Below are positions 40,647 through 64,000 of a stretch of DNA of 64,000 bases, piece by piece; positions within the stretch are counted from its first letter, which is position 1, and the number at the start of each line of letters is the position of its first letter. A program made the position numbers and the translations under genes. A model generated the notes under the pieces. It had not been told where the DNA came from. It ran no database searches and saw nothing but the letters and a program-made list of their open reading frames with translations. The DNA is from Erpobdella octoculata (lineage: Eukaryota; Annelida; Clitellata; Hirudinida; Erpobdellidae). Location of the stretch: assembly GCA_963978895.1 (NCBI GenBank), contig OZ022247.1, positions 21,494,862 to 21,558,861 on the forward strand, given 5' to 3'.

Positions 40647-49678
<9,032 letters not shown>

Positions 49679-50961
49679 AAATGAAGATATCTTCTGCTCT
49701 AGCACAGCAATAGACAAATAATTTAACAAGTTTGCACTAGACAATATTTCCACACACAAAAATAGTACTAAAATAATAATTAATGACGAATAATAATGCC
49801 TATGCCCTATGAAATGTAACAATTAGTACACGCAAAATCTAATAGAAAGGAAATCAGGAATATAGGAGCACAAACTTATATAAATCCAATCAAAGAGATT
49901 TAAGCAAAATATATACTTAATATTCTACGTCGAGCTTTAAAAGTAAATAAAGTAATTCGCCATACGCCACACACACAAACAAACACACAGCGTACGCTTT
50001 GTAAATCAGACGGTGTTGCCCATAGAAAATCTATAACGCCGCCACTAAAACCTACCAACCTACCTTACTTCTGGCGTTTTTACAATGCACAAACAAACTA
50101 TTCAAAATTATACTTTTACTTAAAAATTCTAAAATAAATATTGGTATAAAACAAAAAAATAATTCTATCCGCAGGTTTTCAACTTTAACTTAATCGAATA
50201 AATCTAATTTTAAACCTTAAAAGCTTAGTTTGTAAATGTTATTAATATATAATAAAACTTAATTGGCTGAATAAAGACCTTACATTAAAGATGAACAGGC
50301 GAAGAGGCCATAATAAATAAATAAACAACAACAGAAAGATGATTCATTTTTTTAGAATCTCTGTAACGAACGCTTAGTAGACTGTTATAATTGTAACTTT
50401 TCAGAAAGATTGTCAACACCAACTAATTCTTTGTTACAATTGTTGTTTGAATTATGAAAATTTAAATTTTTGAATCAGCTTCAGTGAAAATGAAAGTTGT
50501 CTATCTACTGAATCTATACTCTATCTATTTTAATGTATAAGTATAATTGTATAGTTCTCTTGTCAACTTTAGTGCCATATTCCGTATAGTCTGACTTATA
50601 ATAATATTTAAAGTCTATAGTAAAATACTTTTACTTATATTGACACTGTTGTCTCCAGAAGAAACGACACTATTCAGTCTTCTGATGCTACTCCCTTCTG
50701 TGACATTTTTCTATGTCTACTATGACTAGTCAGTCAGACTCTTAAAAACTCTAGTTAGTAGAAAGACTAAGAATAAGATCGATCAGAACTAGGCTAGACC
50801 CTTTACTCACTAGGTTTGCGCAATTTTTATTTGAGCTGTTGCTGATTTTTAATTCCTCGACTCGACTGTGCTTCAAAGAACGTAAAGACTCGCCAAAGAC
50901 CACCTGTTGAACATTTCTTTTCGAGTTGGATATAAAATCCTAAACTTCTAAATAATTAAAC
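49679..50961. promoter_or_regulatory. Shared divergent promoter region, PCIF1 / FEZ
   Basis: 1.28 kb between two start codons facing away from each other. The segment near 49930-50060 is relatively GC-rich (CGCCATACGCC, AACGCCGCC) and is a candidate PCIF1 start region. The segment near 50800-50930 is a candidate FEZ leader. No clear TATA box was identified. Confidence 0.45.
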
Positions 50962-56815
<5,854 letters not shown>

Positions 56816-57780
56816 GACGAGTGCCAATGCCGAGAAGGAAAATAATGAACGCTCTATCTGATGACATTTATTCACATTCGTTTTGATGTTAATACGCTTT
56901 ATAGTCGTATCGTTGTTTTCCCATCGTCATGAGTTTCCTCCTATATTTTATGCCGAGTTATGACTTATTTTATTGATACTCGTGGCTTTGGACACTGACG
57001 CTGGTTCCGCGATTTAAGAGAGCGTGAAGAAACAGAACATGAAGAAACGAAAAGGTGAAGCCACCGAGAAATACAAACAAATTCTGAAGAGCAACAGTTT
57101 TGTCTTCTTCGTTGTTTTTGTTTTCACTGTTCTGCTTTATTAATACTCTGTTCGTTCACTGATATTTGCATGCCCTGTTTTGTCTGGTCACTCACTGGCT
57201 GTGCCACGACTGCTTGAAAAATAAATATTATCTTCACGAGAAGATTTGAAAAAGATACGATTTGCAAAGATTCGACAAATAGGCAGAATGAATAAATACG
57301 CATTTTAAGTTTATTGATATTTTGCTGAAAAATTTGATGAATCATTCGGTAGTATCATATTAGAATTATATATAGTTATGTTTACTAGTAGTTCGCATCT
57401 GCTATATAGTTTATGGGTTTACACAGATATATTTTTTCTATAGTACAAATCTTGATTCTACAGGACCAACTATACTATTCTGCTAAGTACTGTAACACAA
57501 GTTCAGTTTTTGAATGACTAAATATGATTGACCATTCGTATAGGCTCTGTGATACTCCCCACTGAATGACCTCCCCATGGTTACGACTCTCATTTCCGAC
57601 CGATTTTCGCTAACGGATTGGTTTTCAAGCCTGACTAACGTTTCCCTCCCCATTTAAGACCCCTTTTTACAACATGTTTTTTGGGTCATTTTCAAGGTCG
57701 TAAAAGGGGAGTAGGCATAGATATGGAGTAGGTACCACTGTACATCAAAACCTTTAAATCCGACACAAAAAGGAGGTGCA
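56816..57780. other. FEZ 3' UTR and downstream spacer
   Basis: A candidate AATAAA polyadenylation signal lies at 57220-57225. CT-rich sequence at 57550-57720 (TCCCCATTTAAGACCCC) may be a repeat. No gene recognised. Confidence 0.5.
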
Positions 57781-58233
57781 CAAAATTTACTGTAATTAAT
57801 GTTACAAATTCAAAATATGATTATATTTACAAATAGTTTTATGGTAGTTCTTTTATTTTATTTTACAGCATTAACAGAGGTATTTTTATTTTACTATAAG
57901 TCATGTAACAGATGTTTTTATTCGCTCACTAGATGGCTAATTATATGGAAATGTTCGAGCCACTGTTTTACCGGCACATCGATCTCTACTTTTCTTATTA
58001 TTTGCTCTCTCAGTCAATAAAAGCTTTAAAGTTGCGCCTGATTTGTTATTTTTTAATTACCCCTCTAAAAAAATAGAACGAAAGAAATTGGTCAAAACTT
58101 TTTTTATAGGTCGATTGTTCTCTGACCCCCGGTGGAAGAGCAATGAGCATTCCAGATGACAGGTCAAGCAAGATGGAAAGATCGGTCGCCAAACTTTGAG
58201 AGACTGGATCTGGAGATGATAAGAGGGGGAAGA

Positions 58234-58416
58234 TTAGCTGATTGGAAGAGATGATCTTCTTTGAACTGTATTTGAACTGACCAGGAGAGAGCTGATGTAT
58301 TCCGGCGATCCATAGAGCATGGCTTTAAAAATGATGTTTGAGATTTTGAGTGTAACTCTTTCCGAAGTTTTTAGCCAATGAAGCTTATCTAACAGCGGAG
58401 TGACATGGCAAGCCAT
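58234..58416 (-). pseudogene. LINE reverse transcriptase C-terminal fragment
   Basis: The minus frame reads HVTPLLDKLHWLKTSERVTL then IIFKAMLYGSPEYISSLL. It matches the HITPxLxxLHWLPVxxRI segment near the C-terminus of CR1/L2-group ORF2 proteins. No other domains nearby; a 5'-truncated relic. Confidence 0.75.
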
Positions 58417-59535
58417 ACTCGACGCGAAGACAAGTCTGTTTAATACTTTTTGTTAGCGTTAGTGAATAAAGAGTTGCAGTAGTCCAGTCGTGTCAACACC
58501 GGCTGAAGATAAACCAGAGTCACATAACAGCAAAATCTTCAAGTATTTATCACTAGAGGCGTTTTAAATTTAGTTTAATTAATGTTTAAAAAATAAAATT
58601 TCAAAATATAATCGTTTATAAACAATTTTATATCATTTTTTTAAATTTTTACAACATTTTTAACACTTAGCTATTCTTTTCTAAAAGACATGTATGTAAC
58701 GTATATTATTATACATTCACTCTAGATTTCTAGAGAAGGTCTATTAGGCATAAACGTGCAACAAGGAAGGGTAACAGATCGACACATAAAACAAGAAGAA
58801 ACCTGAGCACAACACAAAAAAATCTTCAAGTATTTATCCCTCAAGTAGTTTAGCCCTGGAGGTGTTTTTAATTTAGGTTAATTAATGTTTAAAAAAATAA
58901 AATTTCAAAATATAACTGTTTATAAACAATTTTATGGCATTTTTTTGAAGTTTTACAACATTAACAGTTAGCTTTTCTTCTCTAAAATTTATTTAACGTA
59001 TATTTTTATTAATTTACTCTAGATGGCCTATTTGTTGTTAGACGTACTCGTGCCACGGTTTTACTAGCGCTCTCTACGTCTACATTTCTTATTATTGGCT
59101 TTCTGAATTACCAAAGGCCTTTATGTGCACATTTTATAATATTTGTTAACTACCCCTCTCAAGAGAGGGGATGAAAGAAATTAGTCAAAGACTCATTGTT
59201 TTGTTCCTCTCCACGGAAATCTTTAGTAAAAGGCGAAAGATTTATTCGTGGTATGAAGAGAAACCAGAGTTAAAGTAACCCCAAATCTTCAAGTATTTAT
59301 CGTTTGAGTAATTCAGTCCTGGAGGTGTTTTAAATTTAGTTCAATAAATGCTAAAGAACTAATAAAATTTCAAAATACAATAATTGTTTATACACAATTT
59401 TTTGGCAATTTTGCAGTAACATTTTCCTATGTAAAAGTCATGAAACGTATAGTTTTATTCGTTCACTATAGATGGCCTATCAGACAGAAATGTTCGCGCT
59501 ACGGCTTTGCTAGTAAACTAGCGCTCTCGCTTAGA

Positions 59536-59714
59536 ACTCCGCCTTGTTTTTGCAAGCCAGTCCCAAGCCTGGAGAAAGGAGGAGGGAAAAGTTAAAAGGA
59601 TCAAATTATGATCCACGACTGGAAGTACTTAGGTGCTTCTTACACACAGCCGTGTCAGTCTTAAAACACATGGTGTAAAGGACTATAAACTATTATAAAA
59701 AAAAAAAAAAAAAG
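59536..59714 (+). mobile_element. Short retroposon with poly(A) tail and target duplication
   Basis: A 179-bp insertion containing CCAAGCCTGGAGAAAGGAGG and ending in 18 A (about 59697-59714). It is bounded by a perfect 12-bp duplication GCTCTCGCTTAG (59524-59535 and 59715-59726). It interrupts one unit of the tandem array. Probably a SINE or the 3' end of a LINE; family unknown. Confidence 0.85.
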
Positions 59715-60240
59715 CTCTCGCTTAGTTTCAGATTTACATTTAACATTTATTGTTTACTACCCCTCTAAAAAGAGGGGATGAAAGAAATTATTCAAATACT
59801 CATTTATTTGTTCCTTTCCACGGAAATCTTTAGTAAAAGGCGAAAGATTTATTCGTGGTATGAAAAGAAACCAGAGTTGATGCTTTGGGGATTCTTCAAA
59901 TATTTATGATTTGAGTTATTTGGCCCTGGAGGTGTTTTATATTTACTTTAAGGATTGTTTAAAAAAATTAAAATTAAAATATATATTTATGAAAAAAATA
60001 GTTTTAAAGTTTTAATTTTATTTTACAACTTTAACACTAGCTTTTTTCTACAATTATTAAACAGATATATATATTGGTTCACACTAGGTGGCTCTATGAT
60101 GTGGCTTATTAATTAATTATTGTAGATGTTCGTGTTGCGGTTTTTACCTGTGCTTTCACTGCTTTCTACTTTTCTTATGATTCGTTCTCTGACTTTTATA
60201 AGTTAAATTAAATATTTGTTTAGCTATTTTTTTAATCAAA

Positions 60241-61924
60241 TTAAATACTTTTCTCGTCGTGTCAACGCTGTTGGTAAACTTCTTATCTATATATCTATGT
60301 TCTTATCAGTATTTCTTTAAATATAAAAAAACATGAGTAGATTTAAAAAACAAAATCTTTAAGAAGTATTTAGTGCTTTTCTTTTCTCCTAGTTTTCAAA
60401 TCAAGTTAGTAGGTAAAGAAAGATTGAAGATTTCCATCTTAAAACTTTTAAGACTTGTATATTGTCTATCTATTTATTACACATTATAAAAATGTTTATG
60501 CTAACTAGATTCAAAGTTGTCCTAATTATTTTGCAATGCGACTTGAAAAAATTAACGGAAATGATGCCTAGGATAATTTATGTAATTCACGATTGTTCGT
60601 AGCTGGTCTCGGAGTCGCCATTTTGCACTATTTGAAAAGGGAGTCGCTTGAAGGAAATATCACAATAAATTTGTCATAAACTCGCTAACTTACCCTTTAT
60701 TAATTTGTACTGTTTATTGACTTATTAGTTTTTCAGTTCTTACTGTTATTAGATTTCTCCTCATAACCCATTCAGAGCGGGCCGCCGTAAGTCTTGCAAA
60801 TTGTTGTTTTATTATTATTATATAATAATGAGTTAAGCATTTTATTATTTAGTTATTTGGCTAATGAGTTTATGTTATAAGTGAAATTTTGTTTGTGTTG
60901 GTCCATTCTCATTTGCGCATTTAAATCTCTGATATCTTCTACCGAGTGATTTCAATGTATTGCGAAATCGGGGATAATAAAGGTTTACGACTTATTTTTT
61001 TATTAAAGTTTATTGTATTTTAAGTTAGATAAAAAATACGTTCGTTAGCTAAATATTGAATGCAGAATGTGTTGTCTGGGTACATTGACATTCAACTTTT
61101 GTTCCTCCAATCCAATCCTCACATTTGAAACAAATGATTTGATGAATTTATTCAAAGTTTTATTTTCATATATTACTGGTCATTTTCATATTTTAGAGGT
61201 AATTTTCATTCAACTTTTTTATTTACAATAGTAAATATAGCTGACTATTAAGGGAAGAAGGTTGATATACTACAATAAATTAACTTCAGGTCATTGTGGC
61301 CTCATAGATTAGTTTATGAAGTATTTTTATCATCAAAGTGTCATCTCTATCAAGTCAGCAAATTGTCTTGGTGGTGGTTCCATGCCATACCACAATTCCA
61401 GAAAAAAAACTGCTAACAAGTTGACGATACTAACAAATGCGTTTCTCCTATTACTTGTTTTTATTTATTGTTAGGAACTAAACAGCCTTCGCTTTGGCTT
61501 CTGCCCAAAGTTTAGAAATTCAGACTTCGGATTAAAACGTGGCTGAAACCGAATAATGAAATATACAACAACCTTTCGAGAAATCTTAAACTTGTTGAAT
61601 TCACATATAATATATGTCATTTAGTGTGATAAAACAAAACAGGGGTGTCTTCGTTGTTTAATTTAAAATTTAATCTCCTGTCCTGGGTACCCACCAAAAT
61701 CGGAGATGCTCGGGGTAATAGGTCGTGTACAACGTCGAGCATAGTCATGCATAGGAACTATATGATATCATGTGGGTGGAGTCTTAATAAATCAGTAAAC
61801 GAGATTGCAAGATTGGTTGAAGTGTGCCTGGTAATTGAACAAATAAATAAAAGATGACAACGATGACAGTAGAACAAACAAGCGAACCTCCTTTGCTTAT
61901 TGTTCTAGGCGGCACATAAAAGAA
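60241..61924. other. AT-rich intergenic region
   Basis: No gene recognised. Short open frames such as 61645-61857 have no family signal. Confidence 0.5.
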
Positions 61925-62173
61925 ACGTATTCCATGGCACTCACTTCCAAAAGATCCTATCGAATATTGGAAAGCCAGCAGTATACTTATCAACAGCTTG
62001 TCTGGTTGTCAAGAAATTCTGTGGCACCCCTCCTTCTGACGTGGATAGTAAAAGAACATTCAGTTCTGCAGTCCTTACATGTAATGACCATCAATGTAAC
62101 TGTACAGCAGCCAAAATTTAAATGCCAGTTATTCCTAACTAAGAATCTTCATGTAGTCAATTTTGACTACTAA
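61925..62173 (+). pseudogene. hAT-superfamily transposase relic, C-terminal dimerisation domain
   Basis: Across shifted frames the strand reads DPIEYWKASS, then VVKKFCGTPPSDVDSKRTFS, SAVLTCNDH, TAAK and, in another frame, LFLTKNLHVVNFDY. This is the order of the hAT C-terminal domain (W..., KFLGTPPSSVDSERTFSSAG-like block, final NLxxxxFDY). Frameshifts make it non-functional. Confidence 0.75.
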
Positions 62174-63326
62174 TTAGATACTATTTACTCTATCAATCTA
62201 TTTACTTTTTATTTCTATCTCAGTTTATTTAATATCATTTTTAATCAGTTGTACTTTTGTAGTAATAATTGGTTCATTTGATTTTTCAGTATTTTGTTTA
62301 GTGTTTTTACATGTTTGCTAAATTTTTAATGGCGCGAATATTCGACTCCGGTCCAAGTTGTTTGTAAATATTCGGACATTGGCAAAAATGAATTTCGTTT
62401 TGTTCCTATTTATTGTTAAAAAATGTGTATATTGAATTCTATAACTTAAAATGATCTTACTTGGATTTTTGTTGATTCAGGTATTATTTGTATTCATTCA
62501 ATTTAAAAAGTTAGGATTTATCAGAACATGTATATTATTAATTATTTATAGTATTAAAAATGAATTTATAAAAGAAACAAAAGTATGCAGTCATTTTTTT
62601 ATCGTTCACAGTACTTAAACTTTCATGTCTAGTGTCGACAAATCTAAAACTTTGTCTTGTCATTGGTTGTTTAAAACTTTTTAATATACGACTGCCCATT
62701 CATATTTTATGTGTATATTGTGGTTGGTTCAATAATCATAGTTTCTCTCTGGTGGATATGTTAAATTTTTTTTTAAATTTTTTTACAAAAACCTTGAAAC
62801 CACTAAAACTAATTACAATACAATACGGTTGGCATTTATCACCGTCCCTAATCAAAACTTGCTCGAATAATAATAATAAATAATGAATAATAACTTTATA
62901 TTAATAGAGATACTTGAGTAGTTGTTTCAAGAGAAAGGTGATTTAGAAAGGAATTGAAATCTAAGAATTTAATTGAAATCTAAGAATTGTTTTCTTGAAT
63001 TGTTATTCCGTTACTTTTTTATGTTTTAAAATTTTTCCCTGGAGAAAAACAAAATAATTTTATTAAAATTCACAATTTGATATTTTATCGATTCAAATTC
63101 TTTAGTCGTTTAAGCTGTTTCAATACGATGCGCTTTTCTCTACGAAATGCCGAGTCGTAAAACTTCCTTATCGCCAAGTATATATTAATCTGTGCTGATG
63201 ATGATGATTTGAACTATTGAGCGAGTGGTTTTCTGTAACATCGCAGTTTTCTTTGCTGCTTACAGAGAAAACGGACCGTTCATAGGGTAGAACTAAGAAT
63301 AAAAAATCAATGACTGCTTCAACAAC
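62174..63326. other. Intergenic region and probable 5' leader of the next gene
   Basis: AT-rich. GCGCGAATATTCGACTCCGG at about 62332 could be part of the hAT relic's 3' end. The last 100 bp are a candidate 5' UTR. Confidence 0.45.
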
Positions 63327-63444
63327 ATGTCATCAACACTCTCTGGTTCTGGGAAAAGTGAGAAACAGCCAAGCAAGTTCAAAGGCATCGACATAAATAC
63401 GATCTACAAAGGTTCCAGCTCTTCTCCGCCTAAAACTGCTCCGA
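63327..63444 (+). CDS. First coding exon of a probable PRRC2-family gene (rest outside window)
   Basis: ATG at 63327 opens a 39-codon exon ending in a strong GTGAGT donor at 63445. The peptide starts MSSTLSGSGKSEKQPSKFKG and continues IDINTIYKGSSSSPPKTAP. It resembles the BAT2/PRRC2 N-terminus (a short Lys/Gly leader, then YxxLxLFxxYKGKS). PRRC2 proteins are large, disordered RNA-associated proteins of stress granules and translation. The match is short, so identity is tentative; that it is a real exon is more secure. The next exon should lie beyond 64000 or in the unread AT-rich sequence after 63450. Confidence 0.5.
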
Positions 63445-64000
63445 GTGAGTTTCTTTTCTGACCGGTTTGCTTGCTTGCTTGTTTGTTTGTTGTTTTGTTC
63501 TCTGCAATGATTGCTGATGAATGAAATTAATTGATATCATGAATGCTCTATTCTTACTTGCGCAATTCATCCGTCTTGTAGTCGCTAATTTTTCAACTTG
63601 TTTTGCTTATAACATCTGTCTGTTTTTAGTGTGTATAAAGTATCTAAAATTATATTTATATTTGTGTTTTTTTTTTGGTAAGTAGATGCCCATGGGTGAA
63701 ATCTCATCAATTAGTTTCTAGAACTTTTGACTGCATGTATGTCAGGTGTGGTTCACCTTCTCAGAGTTTATTTCGTGCACGTATATGTGTGCATGTGTCT
63801 GAGTTTATGGATTTCTGCAAGAGTTTGTTGAAAATAATGTGCCGTAATTTTTGTGGGAATATGCATAACAGAGTGAATGGATTTACTATTTGATAAGCTT
63901 ATGAATGAGTAGTTGGGTATTTCTCACAGGTGAACAGTAAACAAGTAGACATATGTGTATATAATATATAACAAGAAATAATTATTCTTCTATATTCCTC

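Larger units (their letters stand above)
57790..60240. repeat. Decayed long tandem array, about five copies of a 300-600 bp unit
   Basis: The phrases GGTGTTTTAAATTTAGTT, AAATAAAATTTCAAAATATA, GTTTATAAACAATTTTATGG, TTTATTCGTTCACTCTAGAT and CTACTTTTCTTATTATTTGC recur in the same order near 57790, 58560, 58860, 59323 and 59930. Copies differ by 10-30% and by insertions. Phrases at 59231 and 59840 (GATTTATTCGTGGTATGAA) show the longer repeat period of about 600 bp. Confidence 0.85.

Overview
This is animal (metazoan) nuclear DNA. It is AT-rich and intron-dense, with GT-AG introns of tens to thousands of bases and many (TA)n microsatellites. It carries several kinds of invertebrate-type transposable elements. 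The conserved genes (spastin, NDUFAF7, EGR, IP6K, PCIF1, FEZ) point to a bilaterian invertebrate. I cannot place it in a phylum from sequence alone. The gene models below were built by hand from splice sites, reading phase and recalled family sequence. In every multi-exon model the exon phases are mutually consistent.

Layout. 342-7207 (+): the 3' part of spastin, with its first exons off the left edge. 7614-11875 (-): complete NDUFAF7, convergent with spastin. 12.1-19.8 kb: a transposon-rich block with SINE fragments, a small Helitron, and an old LINE on the minus strand split by a younger CR1-like LINE on the plus strand. 20658-22244 (+): a two-exon EGR-family zinc-finger gene. 23765-34307 (-): inositol hexakisphosphate kinase with an enlarged last exon. 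34.3-40.6 kb: intergenic, with a 1.28 kb hAT-like element. 40647-49678 (-): complete PCIF1 (cap-specific m6Am methyltransferase); its introns hold SINE and Helitron copies. 50962-56815 (+): complete FEZ, divergent from PCIF1 across 1.28 kb. One FEZ intron holds a 1.4 kb transposon whose ends are arrays of short repeats. 57-63 kb: repeats, LINE and hAT relics, and a decayed tandem array. 63327-63444 (+): the first coding exon of a probable PRRC2-family gene running off the right edge.

The genes look like independent housekeeping or neuronal loci, not a pathway or cluster. Spastin severs microtubules, NDUFAF7 matures complex I, EGR is an immediate-early transcription factor, IP6K makes inositol pyrophosphates, PCIF1 modifies mRNA caps and FEZ is a kinesin-1 adaptor. 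I did not find a new multigene system. The most unusual content is in the repeats: iterated-end transposon, head-to-head Helitrons, nested LINEs with an internal sequence patch, and a minisatellite that may have grown from a splice junction. The enlarged IP6K also stands out.
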